From CBDUWP01 sp965370955 (GTDB lineage Bacteria > Planctomycetota > Phycisphaerae > Sedimentisphaerales > Anaerobacaceae): a stretch of DNA of 23,257 bases. Both the position numbers and the translations under genes were made by a program. The DNA lies in NCBI GenBank assembly GCA_965370955.1, contig CBDUWP010000011.1, forward strand, positions 1 to 23,257. Direction: 5' to 3'. Under the pieces are notes generated by a model that saw nothing but the letters and a program-made list of their open reading frames with translations, was not told the origin of the DNA and did no database searches. Positions 15,145 through 22,998 of this stretch are shown piece after piece. The first letter of the stretch is position 1, and every line of letters starts with the position of its first letter.

Positions 15145-17106
15145 ATGACACAGGTAAACAATTCAATAGATTTTCGGCATTTTTTATCCGACGATGGCCC
15201 ATTAGCTCGGTCGTACGCTAATTTTGAAACGCGCAGCGAACAAATTGATATGGCCTTAGCTGTTCAATCAGCTCTATCGGACAAGCATCATTTAGCGATT
15301 GAAGCCGGTACTGGCGTGGGCAAAAGTTTCGCCTATCTTTTAGCCGCCGCAGAAGCTGCTCTAAAACAAGAAGCCAAGATTCTCATCAGCACCTTTACCA
15401 TCACTTTGCAACAGCAGCTTCTCAATAAAGACATTCCCATGCTCCAAAAATGCCTTGACCATAATTTCGTTGCCATATTAGCAAAGGGTCGCGGCAATTA
15501 TTTATGTCGTCGCCGTTTGAACTTTGCCATTCGCCGCCAGCGCGGCTTAATTGACAGTACTTGGTCAAAACTTATGGACATAAGCCACTGGTCTAATGTA
15601 ACTCAAGACGGCTCGTTAAGTGACATTCCACTGACTCCCAGCTCAAAATTATGGGACAGTATCAAAAGCGAGCACGGCAATTGTCGAGGCCGTAATTGCT
15701 CCCATTATAAGGATTGTTTTTACTGGATTAACCGACGCAAATTAGAAACAGCCGACATCATCATTGCTAACGACGCGCTAATGTTCAGCGATTTGGTATT
15801 AAAAGCTCAAGGCGGTGCAGTATTGCCAGAATATAAATATGTCATAATCGATGAAGCCCACAACATTGAATCAGTTGCCGAAAATCATTTTGGCATCGAT
15901 ATCAACAACCATCGAATTCGTTATTTGCTGAATAATCTTTACGACACAAGAACTCATCTCGGTTTGCTCGCTTATCAAGACGCACCTGAAACAATTGATC
16001 TCGTTAAAAACCTCTCGAAACAATCGCAAAAATTTTTCGCCGATATTACTGATTGGTATCAGCATACCGGAATGCGTAATCGCGGAAAATGTGAGAGTCA
16101 TTTCATTGAGAACTCATTGGTTACTGAATTAAAAACATTGCGATCGCACCTTATCAAGTTAGCCAAAGCCACTGAAGAAGATGACATTGATTTTGAATTG
16201 CGCAGATTTGCCGACCAGACGTCTGACTTAATTTTAGATTTAGATACATTTTTTGATCAGAATTTGCCCGACCATATCTATTGGGTTGAGGTAAGCCCAG
16301 CCGCCAAAGGCACAATCCGTCTAAAAAGTGCTTCGGTCAATATCGGCGTAGATATCAATCGTGCTTTGTTTGAAACCTTTGATAGTGTTATTGTCACCAG
16401 CGCAACTCTTAGTTGCGGCAGCGATGATAAAAACAGTTTCGGTTTTTTTGCAAACCGGATAGGCCTAAAAGATTTTCGTTCCGTAAAACTCGGCAGTCCC
16501 TACGATTATGAAAAGAATGTCACTATCTATATTGAAAAAAGCTTAAGCGATCCCAACTCACCCAATTTCATTGAGGATTCCTGTAAGGTAATCAAAAAAC
16601 ATCTCGCTAAAAGTATGGGTAAAACCTTTATTTTATTCACCAGTTACAAGATGCTTAATTCTATGGCTGACGAATTAGGTCCTTGGCTGGCGGACAATAA
16701 AATCCAATTATTGCAGCAGGGTTCCGGCATAAGCCGCTGGCAGTTGCTGGACGATTTTAGAGATGGCAAAAATTGCGTATTGTTTGGCACAGACAGTTTC
16801 TGGCAAGGCGTAGATATTCCCGGCGACTCATTAAGCTGCGTCATTATTGTTCGACTTCCCTTTGCCGTTCCCGATCAGCCTTTGCTATCTGGTAAACTTG
16901 ACTTGATCCGCGCAGAAGGCGGCAATCCTTTTTTTGATTATCAATTGCCAACAGCTATCATCAAATTCAAGCAGGGGTTTGGCCGTTTGATCCGCAGCAA
17001 ATCAGACAGCGGCACGGTCGTCATTCTAGACAGCCGAATTGTCACCAAGCGTTATGGCCGGCGATTCTTAACTGCTTTGCCAAAATGTAATATCGAACTT
17101 ACCTAA
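15145..17106 (+). CDS. dinG: DinG/XPD-type Fe-S ATP-dependent DNA helicase
   Basis: A superfamily 2 helicase (653 aa) of the DinG/XPD group, which unwinds DNA 5' to 3' in repair and in resolving odd structures. Walker A is EAGTGVGKS (53-61), the DEAH box is at 236-239 (VIIDEAHNIES) and motif VI is QGFGRLIR (610-617). Four cysteines in the expected positions should hold a 4Fe-4S cluster: Cys121 after KGRGNYL, then Cys180, Cys185 and Cys191. SATLSCG and FGTDSFWQGVDIPG are further family marks. No N-terminal exonuclease domain is present, so it is the short DinG/YoaA-like form; which of the two it equals is unclear. It begins close behind a -10 box. It is convergent with the aldo/keto reductase, with 54 nt between the stops. 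Confidence 0.93.
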   Translation: MTQVNNSIDFRHFLSDDGPLARSYANFETRSEQIDMALAVQSALSDKHHLAIEAGTGVGKSFAYLLAAAEAALKQEAKILISTFTITLQQQLLNKDIPMLQKCLDHNFVAILAKGRGNYLCRRRLNFAIRRQRGLIDSTWSKLMDISHWSNVTQDGSLSDIPLTPSSKLWDSIKSEHGNCRGRNCSHYKDCFYWINRRKLETADIIIANDALMFSDLVLKAQGGAVLPEYKYVIIDEAHNIESVAENHFGIDINNHRIRYLLNNLYDTRTHLGLLAYQDAPETIDLVKNLSKQSQKFFADITDWYQHTGMRNRGKCESHFIENSLVTELKTLRSHLIKLAKATEEDDIDFELRRFADQTSDLILDLDTFFDQNLPDHIYWVEVSPAAKGTIRLKSASVNIGVDINRALFETFDSVIVTSATLSCGSDDKNSFGFFANRIGLKDFRSVKLGSPYDYEKNVTIYIEKSLSDPNSPNFIEDSCKVIKKHLAKSMGKTFILFTSYKMLNSMADELGPWLADNKIQLLQQGSGISRWQLLDDFRDGKNCVLFGTDSFWQGVDIPGDSLSCVIIVRLPFAVPDQPLLSGKLDLIRAEGGNPFFDYQLPTAIIKFKQGFGRLIRSKSDSGTVVILDSRIVTKRYGRRFLTALPKCNIELT

Positions 17107-17160
17107 GTAATGTTTGCGATACTAAGTGTAATATTAAAATTGTTTAGGTGATATTGTTTT

Positions 17161-18279
17161 TTACAATTTTTGCTTTAGAGATTCGTCATAAGCCGTTTGC
17201 ATTTGCTGCAGCCTTTCTGTGATGGGCAATTTTTGTGTGCACAGTTTTTCGCATAATCGGCAATTAACACATTTGTCCCACGGTTTCGTTTTAGGATCGA
17301 TTGACCAATGCCAATAGAGCCTTTCGATCATTGATTTGGTACCGCTTAACATCAGATGATTATAGGCATCCATTAGTTTCGGCACTTCGACTCCCTGTGG
17401 ACATTTATCACAATATCTGCAACCGGTACAGATTTTATCGAAGCATTTATTGAGATGCTTTTTAATATCGTTTATTTTTTTTTGGCTAATCGGTTCAAAA
17501 TTGTCCACTGCTGCGATTGCCTCTTCAATTTGTTTTTGATTAGAGAATCCTATCAAGGCTGTCATTATTGTTGGATCATTGATCAAAAATCCGATAGCCG
17601 CTTGAGTAACTGTTTGGTTTGCTGCTGTTTTAATAAAGTCGAACATTTTCGGATTTTCAGGAATCAGTCCACCCGCCAGCGGATTCATCACGACCACAGG
17701 TTTATGTAATTTAGCGGCATAATCGAGAGCTTTTTGTCGATAGGCAAAATTTGTCACGTTGTATCCCAACAGTACCGCCTCGAACGGATAATCGTCGAGC
17801 ATTTTCGCGATATTGTCCCCAGTCATATGGGTTGAAACACAGACATGCTTTATCAATCCTTCTTCTTTGAGCTTTTCAAATTCCGCCAACACCCCATTTG
17901 CTTTTCGATTTTCATATTGGTCATAGTTAATAATGCACCAGAAATAATAGAAATCGATATATTCAACATTCAATCTTTTCAATGACCGTTCGAGTTCTTT
18001 CCGCACGGCGGCTGGATTATCTTGCGAGGTTTTTGTTGCTATATAAAACGAGTTTCTGTCCGCTGTTTTTTGTATTTGTTTTATTGCTTCGCCAAAAATA
18101 TCCTCTGATTTATCATTGCAATAAAATGGTGCGCTGTCGAAATAATTGATGCCGGCATCGTAAGCCATTTTCACTAGCGCAGCATTTTTTTCGATATTTT
18201 CCGGCGTTTCAAATCTCATTCCGCCAAAGCCGACAGCCGAAACTTTTTTGCCGGTTTCGCCACAATCCTTATAAATCAT
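17161..18279 (-). CDS. Aldo/keto reductase with C-terminal Fe-S clusters
   Basis: A 372 aa oxidoreductase: a TIM-barrel aldo/keto reductase (about 1-270) followed by a ferredoxin-like segment with two cysteine clusters. These are CTGCRYCDKCP (Cys284, 287, 290, 293) and CVNCRLCEKLC (Cys337, 340, 343, 347), typical of the COG1453-like group. The barrel shows VSAVGFGGMRF, Asp48 and Tyr53 (FDSAPFY) and Lys83 (ATKT). The catalytic His, expected after YIDFYYF in the position where relatives read YLLH, appears to be Trp114. The substrate is unknown. The ATG at 18279 has GGA about 9 nt upstream. It lies 57 nt downstream of crcB on the same strand and may be co-transcribed. Confidence 0.9.
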   Translation of the reverse strand: MIYKDCGETGKKVSAVGFGGMRFETPENIEKNAALVKMAYDAGINYFDSAPFYCNDKSEDIFGEAIKQIQKTADRNSFYIATKTSQDNPAAVRKELERSLKRLNVEYIDFYYFWCIINYDQYENRKANGVLAEFEKLKEEGLIKHVCVSTHMTGDNIAKMLDDYPFEAVLLGYNVTNFAYRQKALDYAAKLHKPVVVMNPLAGGLIPENPKMFDFIKTAANQTVTQAAIGFLINDPTIMTALIGFSNQKQIEEAIAAVDNFEPISQKKINDIKKHLNKCFDKICTGCRYCDKCPQGVEVPKLMDAYNHLMLSGTKSMIERLYWHWSIDPKTKPWDKCVNCRLCEKLCTQKLPITERLQQMQTAYDESLKQKL

Positions 18280-18336
18280 TATTTTTTTCCATCAATATTA
18301 GCTTAGCAACTTGCGATTTATTTTTGTTAGAGGCTC

Positions 18337-18717
18337 TTAAACTGTTTTGCCTACAATAACATATCCGACATACACAGCCCCGATCCCTAAGACAACACTT
18401 AACGCCACATGTACTATCGCCACTAGCAATCGTTGCGCCGACATAAGCACAATAGCATCGTGACATAGCGTTGAAAAAGTTGTAAATGCTCCCACAAATC
18501 CCACGATCAAAAACAGTTTTAGTTGCGGATTAAAGGCTCCTTTTGCTTGGGCAAGCCCTGCCAGTAACCCTATTAGCAAGCAGCCAACCACATTAACGAT
18601 TAAAATCCCACCATAACTTGGCAGTTGCGGCATCATTTTCAGAGCCTGCCCATTTAACAAATATCTCGCCACCGCCCCAAAAAATCCGCCAGCGCCGATA
18701 ATCAAAATATTCATCAT
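18337..18717 (-). CDS. crcB: Fluoride channel CrcB/Fluc
   Basis: A small membrane protein (126 aa from the chosen start) of the Fluc family, which forms dual-topology dimers and exports fluoride. Four hydrophobic segments are visible. Conserved pieces include GAGGFFGAVARYLL at the N-terminus, VNVVGCLLIGLL, and the signature GFVGAFTTFSTLCHDA in the third segment. The ATG at 18717 (or the adjacent ATG at 18714) is preferred over an upstream start at 18744, because GGA lies about 7 nt before it and the N-terminus then fits the family. I looked for a fluoride riboswitch upstream and did not see its conserved elements. It is divergent from the AEC transporter, with an inverted repeat between them, and is followed by the aldo/keto reductase. 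Confidence 0.94.
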   Translation of the reverse strand: MMNILIIGAGGFFGAVARYLLNGQALKMMPQLPSYGGILIVNVVGCLLIGLLAGLAQAKGAFNPQLKLFLIVGFVGAFTTFSTLCHDAIVLMSAQRLLVAIVHVALSVVLGIGAVYVGYVIVGKTV

Positions 18718-18823
18718 TTGTTTTCCGTCCTTGATTAACACCATATCTATAAATTTTGCGTCATTTTTTTAGAAACTCATTTCCAGCAAAGTAAGCTCTT
18801 GCAAACATTCGCATAACTTATTA

Positions 18824-18870
18824 CTGTATCAGTTAATAGTTTTTCGCTCAACATTTTAACTGTTTTACAG
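18824..18870. repeat. Inverted repeat between crcB and the AEC transporter
   Basis: CTGTA (18824-18828) plus CAGTTAA (18830-18836) face TTAACTG (18856-18862) plus TACAG (18866-18870). This gives 12 matching pairs with a 1x3 internal mismatch and a 19 nt centre. It lies midway in the 184 nt divergent region. It could be an operator for one or both genes or a leader hairpin. No clear promoter could be fixed for either gene. Confidence 0.5.
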
Positions 18871-18901
18871 AGCTAATGAAATAACAATTGACGGCTTTTT
18901 T

Positions 18902-19837
18902 ATGAACATTTTAAACACAGTCCTGCCCGTTTTTCTGGTCATAGCTCTCGGCGCGATTCTTCGCAAATCTCATTTCATCACCGCCGACTTCGTGACAGGC
19001 ATCAACAAGTTCGCATACCGCATTGGCCTGCCCTGCTTATTATTTTATAAAATGTCGACCGCCACCTACGATTACAGTATTGCCGGTAAGGTTTTCGCTG
19101 TGGTTTTGGGCGGCCTTATTGCTTGTGCCGTCATAGGCATAATCATCGCTTGGCTATTTAAGCTGCCTTCTAAGCAAGCCGGCGCATTTGTTCAGGGCGC
19201 TTTTCGCGGCAATTTAGCTTACATTGGCCTTCCGATAGTCCTTTACAGTTTCTCTGATTTCTCGCAAATAACTTCCAGCGAAACAGAAACGATTGGCGTA
19301 TTGGTTTTGTCTTTGATCGTTCCTGTTTACAATATTTCCGCTGTTACCACTTTGCTCGTCAGTCAGCATCAGATGAATTTCAAATCATTTTTGAACGTGC
19401 TGAAACAGATAGGCACCAATCCATTGATAATCGCTTGTGTGTCCGGCATAGCTTATGCCTCAATTTTTGATTCTTTACCGATCACTATTGGCCGTTCGTT
19501 CAATGCTTTGGGTCAGGTTGCTTTGCCGATGGCTTTGATAGGTATTGGCGCAACCTTGATAGAGGAAAAACTTTACGGTAAGATCAAATTTGCAATAATC
19601 GCTGCCGCCATAAAAACCACCATTGCCCCTCTATCTGGCCTTTTGACTATTCCCTTGCTCGGCCTAAGTGACAATAATGCTAAGATGGCGATGATTTTTC
19701 TCGCTTGCCCGACAGCCATTTCGTCCTATGTATTAGCTGACCAGTTAGGCTCTGACAAAAGGACTGCTTCGATGATCGTGATTTTGAGTACGCTTTTTTC
19801 GCTGATTTCGCTAAGCATTGTGGTCAGTTGTTACTAA
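18902..19837 (+). CDS. AEC-family (auxin efflux carrier-like) transporter
   Basis: A 311 aa integral membrane protein of the AEC superfamily. The N-terminus (LNTVLPVFLVIALGAILRKS) and the region with PCLLFYKMS are typical, as are FRGNLAYIGLPIVLYSF, about ten hydrophobic segments, and LACPTAISSYVLADQLG near the end. Bacterial members carry malate, other organic acids or are uncharacterised, so the substrate is not predictable here. The ATG at 18902 lacks a Shine-Dalgarno (the preceding bases are a T-run). It is followed after 35 nt by mltA, probably in one transcript. It is divergent from crcB. Confidence 0.9.
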   Translation: MNILNTVLPVFLVIALGAILRKSHFITADFVTGINKFAYRIGLPCLLFYKMSTATYDYSIAGKVFAVVLGGLIACAVIGIIIAWLFKLPSKQAGAFVQGAFRGNLAYIGLPIVLYSFSDFSQITSSETETIGVLVLSLIVPVYNISAVTTLLVSQHQMNFKSFLNVLKQIGTNPLIIACVSGIAYASIFDSLPITIGRSFNALGQVALPMALIGIGATLIEEKLYGKIKFAIIAAAIKTTIAPLSGLLTIPLLGLSDNNAKMAMIFLACPTAISSYVLADQLGSDKRTASMIVILSTLFSLISLSIVVSCY

Positions 19838-19872
19838 TTGCAATTTAGATATTCAATTTTTCTGGAGTCATT

Positions 19873-21090
19873 ATGAAACGACATATCGCGTTATATTTAC
19901 TGCTGGCGCTGGCGACATTTGTGGTCGGTGGTTGCGGCCAAAAAGTCAAAAAGGACATTTCTTCCGGTCCCAACTACAATAAACCTTTATTGCCCGGCGA
20001 ACAGGCACTGGTCAAGATAACCGATCCAGCTGGGATTCCCGATTTTACGTTAGCATCGATCAATCGCAAAGATTTAGCTCAGGCCGTGACAAACAGTCTC
20101 CATTATTTGCAAAAAGCCTCGAGTAAACAATTTTTCCCTAGTTGCGGCATCACTCATCGGCGTAATCTCGACAGCCTGACAGCTTTTGCTCAACTGTTGG
20201 ACTCTAATTTGTCACCTTCTGCGCTGAATTCTGCTATTTTAGCTAAATTTGACATTTATATGTCCGTTGGCTGCGACCATCGCGGCACGGTACTGTTCAC
20301 TGGCTATTACACTCCGATTTTTGACGGTTCCTTGACCTCAGACGCAAAATTCCGCTATCCTTTGTATAGCCAACCTGCCGATTTGGTCAAGACATCAACA
20401 GGCCAGATTCGCGGCCGCAGAAGCTCTAGCGGCCAACTCGTGCCATATCCTGCTCGCGCGATAATTGCCGCCACCAACATGCTCATCGGCAACGAGCTTT
20501 TGTATCTAGGCGATGCTTTTGAAGCTTATATTGCCCAGGTTCAGGGCTCAGCGATTATTCAGTTACCAGACGGCCAGACGATGACAATTGGCTACGCTGC
20601 CAATAACGGTCACGATTATCGCGGCATTTCATCAGCGATGATTGACGATGGCCGAATCACTTCCAGTCAATTGAGTTTGTCCTCTATGATTGCCTTTTTC
20701 AAGCAGAACCCTGATTTGGTCAGCCATTATACTAATAAAAATCCTCGCTATGTCTTTTTTCGGCAGGACGATAGCGGCATTCGCGGCAGCCTCAACGAGC
20801 CGGTGCTCGCCATGCGTTCGATAGCCACAGACAAATCGATATTTCCGCGAGGTTCATTGACGTTCATTTCGACATCACTGCCTAAGTTCACCCCATCTGG
20901 CATTTTGAATCAGGTTTATAGCGGGTTTGCTTTGGATCAGGATACAGGCGGCGCGATTCGCGCACCCGGCCGATGCGATGTATATATGGGTACTGGCGAA
21001 GCAGCTGGCCGACTAGCCGGCTCGACCTATCAGGAGGGCAAGCTGTACTATCTATTTCTAAAAACCGATATCGATCTGGATAATTTTTAA
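19873..21090 (+). CDS. mltA: Membrane-bound lytic murein transglycosylase A (lipoprotein)
   Basis: A 405 aa envelope enzyme that cleaves peptidoglycan to 1,6-anhydromuropeptides. The signal sequence ends in a lipobox, VGGC, with Cys21 as the lipid site. The MltA domain starts near residue 140 (FTGYYTPIFDGS) and includes FEAYIAQVQGSAIIQLPDG and the GYAANNGHDYRGI stretch. The C-terminal 3D domain has DQDTGGAIRAPGRCDVYMG with Asp355, Asp357 and Asp369; Asp357 fits the catalytic position of the QDTGGAI motif. The start has GGAG 5 nt upstream. Its presence supports a peptidoglycan wall in this organism. It lies 35 nt behind the AEC transporter. Confidence 0.94.
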   Translation: MKRHIALYLLLALATFVVGGCGQKVKKDISSGPNYNKPLLPGEQALVKITDPAGIPDFTLASINRKDLAQAVTNSLHYLQKASSKQFFPSCGITHRRNLDSLTAFAQLLDSNLSPSALNSAILAKFDIYMSVGCDHRGTVLFTGYYTPIFDGSLTSDAKFRYPLYSQPADLVKTSTGQIRGRRSSSGQLVPYPARAIIAATNMLIGNELLYLGDAFEAYIAQVQGSAIIQLPDGQTMTIGYAANNGHDYRGISSAMIDDGRITSSQLSLSSMIAFFKQNPDLVSHYTNKNPRYVFFRQDDSGIRGSLNEPVLAMRSIATDKSIFPRGSLTFISTSLPKFTPSGILNQVYSGFALDQDTGGAIRAPGRCDVYMGTGEAAGRLAGSTYQEGKLYYLFLKTDIDLDNF

Positions 21091-21100
21091 ATTTTTTTGC

Positions 21101-21133
21101 AACAGACCTTATACATTGCGCATCTGTTATAAG
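21101..21133 (+). repeat. Interleaved inverted repeats after mltA
   Basis: AACAGA (21101-21106) can pair with TCTGTT (21123-21128), and CTTATA (21108-21113) with TATAAG (21128-21133). The order of arms is that of an H-type pseudoknot. There is no following T-run. It lies just after mltA in the 216 nt before the pseudopilin gene, which otherwise holds only the promoter and leader of that gene. Confidence 0.3.
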
Positions 21134-21203
21134 TAGAGTAATTCAATAATATGTAAGTCATTGCACGATTTTTTTACTGAATTCAGATAGTTTGCAAAAG
21201 ATA

Positions 21204-21232
21204 TTGACGTAATTGTACGATATTGTTACTAT
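21204..21232 (+). promoter_or_regulatory. Promoter of the pseudopilin gene
   Basis: TTGACG (21204-21209), exactly 17 nt, then TACTAT (21227-21232). Transcription should begin near 21240, giving a leader of about 67 nt that starts almost at once with a hairpin. It is the best sigma-70-like promoter in the window. Confidence 0.65.
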
Positions 21233-21243
21233 AGCCGGATTAG

Positions 21244-21262
21244 TGAACTTTGGCAAAGTTCA
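21244..21262 (+). promoter_or_regulatory. Hairpin at the 5' end of the pseudopilin mRNA
   Basis: TGAACTTT (21244-21251) and AAAGTTCA (21255-21262) are perfect 8 nt arms around a GGC loop. It lies within a few bases of the predicted transcription start. Likely roles are mRNA protection or a repressor site overlapping the start of transcription. Confidence 0.6.
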
Positions 21263-21306
21263 TGTTACATGATTTAATACACAACATAAAGGATAAAGGA
21301 GTTATT

Positions 21307-22209
21307 ATGAAACGTAACAAGGGTTTTACATTAGTTGAGTTGCTCGTTGTCATTTCGATTATTGCCCTGCTGATGGGTATGCTTATGCCTGCTCTGGGTA
21401 TTGTCAAAAAACGAGCCAAAAAAGTAATGTGCATGCAGCAATTAAGAGGCATTGGCCTTGCTTTCATGGTCTACACAGTTGAATATGAAGGCAAAACTTG
21501 GGAAGGATTTACGGGCAGCGCCGGAACGGGAGCAGTACAATGGTTTGATATATTGAGCAGATACATTGATCCTGACGTTTTTAGAACCAACCAAACCAAC
21601 ACAGAACGAAGAGTTGATTCTTTTTTCTGTCCCTCTGCTTCTAAAACTTGGAAAGAGAAAGGTTATTTGGCCCAATCTAATGTTCCAGAAGAAGCTTGGG
21701 CTCATTTAGGGTGGTACTGGGAAGGCACCCAACCACCGCCTTCTCGTAAATATCCTGCGTATAGCGGAAGTTATAGTCTCAATGTCTTGATTCAAAACCC
21801 TGTTCTCACCAATTGGGGAAGAAAATCGACAAAACACTGGCGTACCACAAATATAAAACGCAGTTTCGAGATTCCGCTTCTAGCAGGTGGTTTTTGGCTT
21901 GATGGCTGGTGGCAACTACCTAAAGACTCCCCTCCACCACCTCATCCCGGACTGAATCTCACCGAGCCTCTGGCAGTTCAAGATATAGCCCGACTCGTAA
22001 CACCGCGACATGATTTATCCGTCAATAACTTATTTCTTGATGGCTCTGTTCGCAATATTGCCCTTCAAGGTGTGTGGCAATTAAGAGTTGCTCAGGGCCA
22101 CGACGCACTTCGCAAACTATCTGATATTCCCGTTGCAAGTAACGCTGTAGATGGCCCTTGGCCCGAATGGCTAGTTAAAGCCGACAAAAATATTAGTTGG
22201 GCTCCATAA
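21307..22209 (+). CDS. Pseudopilin-like protein with H-X9-DG motif
   Basis: A 300 aa protein with a class III (type IV prepilin) signal: MKRNKG then FTLVELLVVISIIALLMGML. Prepilin peptidase should cut between Gly6 and Phe7, and Glu11 is the conserved Glu5 of the mature pilin. Near the C-terminus, His235 and Asp245-Gly246 form the H-X9-DG motif typical of planctomycete and Lentisphaerae pseudopilins. The middle is rich in Trp, Pro and Gly and is probably extracellular. The ATG at 21307 has AGGAG 5 nt upstream; an upstream in-frame start at 21250 would bury the prepilin signal and is rejected. No assembly ATPase, platform protein or peptidase is nearby, so it would rely on machinery encoded elsewhere. 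It has its own promoter and terminator. Confidence 0.92.
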   Translation: MKRNKGFTLVELLVVISIIALLMGMLMPALGIVKKRAKKVMCMQQLRGIGLAFMVYTVEYEGKTWEGFTGSAGTGAVQWFDILSRYIDPDVFRTNQTNTERRVDSFFCPSASKTWKEKGYLAQSNVPEEAWAHLGWYWEGTQPPPSRKYPAYSGSYSLNVLIQNPVLTNWGRKSTKHWRTTNIKRSFEIPLLAGGFWLDGWWQLPKDSPPPPHPGLNLTEPLAVQDIARLVTPRHDLSVNNLFLDGSVRNIALQGVWQLRVAQGHDALRKLSDIPVASNAVDGPWPEWLVKADKNISWAP

Positions 22210-22242
22210 GAATCATCTGTTACATAAAAATTTGAACCATAT

Positions 22243-22277
22243 AAAGCCGACAGCTTTTTGCTAGTCGGCTTTTTTTA
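22243..22277 (+). terminator. Rho-independent terminator of the pseudopilin gene
   Basis: AAAGCCGAC (22243-22251) pairs with GTCGGCTTT (22264-22272), with an inner AGC/GCT pairing possible in the loop, followed by a run of T to 22277. It lies 33 nt after the pseudopilin stop and touches the end of the convergent coaB gene. Confidence 0.88.
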
Positions 22278-22901
22278 CATCAATCCTGTCACCAAGTCAA
22301 TAATTTCGGCAGCAATTGTTTTTTTGGCTGCATTTTCCATCGTCTGCCATTTGGCTTGTTTAGCTCGTGTTTTGATATAGACGGTCGCACTATCTGCATT
22401 GATTGCTTTTGGACTGTTTGCTATGATCATGTCCAGCTTTTTGGCTGCCATTTTTTCTGCTGCATTTTTGAGAATATCCTGATCTTCCAGTGCGAATCCC
22501 ACCACAATTTGGCTTGTCTTTTTGTGCTCGCCAGCCCACCTCAAGATATCTGTAGTCGGCACTAATGTGAGTGAAAGATTTTCATCTTTTGTCTTTTTGA
22601 TTTTTATACTGCTGATTTTCTCTGGCGTATAGTCCGCCACAGCCGCAGCCATAATCAAACAATCACAACTATCAAAATCATCTTTGACTGCCCTAAACAT
22701 TTGATCTGTCGTTTCGACCTTGATAATTTTTGCGTGTTTTGGCGGCTCAAGATTTGCTGCTGTTACCAATATCACCTCGTAGCCTTCTGCGATTGCCGCT
22801 TGCGCCAACAGGTGTCCCATTTTTCCACTGCTGGCATTGGATATAAACCTGACTGGATCGATATATTCTTTTGTGGGCCCTGCAGTAATCAAAAACTTCA
22901 T
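22275..22901 (-). CDS. coaB: Phosphopantothenate-cysteine ligase (CoaB, stand-alone)
   Basis: CoaB (208 aa) joins 4'-phosphopantothenate and cysteine in CoA synthesis. It begins MKFLITAGPTKEYIDPVRFI and has the NASSGKMG signature (Asn22), AAAVADYTPEK followed by KIKK, VPTTDILRW, VVGFALE and IIANSPKA, all as in the C-terminal half of bifunctional CoaBC. The ATG at 22901 has GGGAG 6 nt upstream; an earlier in-frame start at 22928 is less likely. Bacteria usually fuse CoaC and CoaB in one chain; here a separate coaC ends 97 nt upstream. The two frames differ and the gap shows no coding continuity, so this is a split pair, not a simple frameshift. Confidence 0.93.
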   Translation of the reverse strand: MKFLITAGPTKEYIDPVRFISNASSGKMGHLLAQAAIAEGYEVILVTAANLEPPKHAKIIKVETTDQMFRAVKDDFDSCDCLIMAAAVADYTPEKISSIKIKKTKDENLSLTLVPTTDILRWAGEHKKTSQIVVGFALEDQDILKNAAEKMAAKKLDMIIANSPKAINADSATVYIKTRAKQAKWQTMENAAKKTIAAEIIDLVTGLM

Positions 22902-22998
22902 GCTGTCTCCCTGCATTTTATTTTTCACCCGCTGATTTGCCGTACCAATCAGATTGCATCATCATCGTCCCGATTTCGCCCCTTTGGCCCCTTGTAAT

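Noticed and set aside
18718..18901. Fluoride riboswitch upstream of crcB
   Set aside because: The conserved crcB RNA elements were not found on the minus strand of this region; only an inverted repeat is seen.
21250..21306. Upstream in-frame start for the pseudopilin
   Set aside because: It would add 19 residues before the prepilin signal, overlaps the 5' hairpin and lacks a ribosome site, while AGGAG sits 5 nt before the ATG at 21307.
22902..22998. Frameshifted coaBC fusion
   Set aside because: The 97 nt gap does not continue either protein, coaC ends just after its domain, and coaB has a good ribosome site, so the genes look truly separate.
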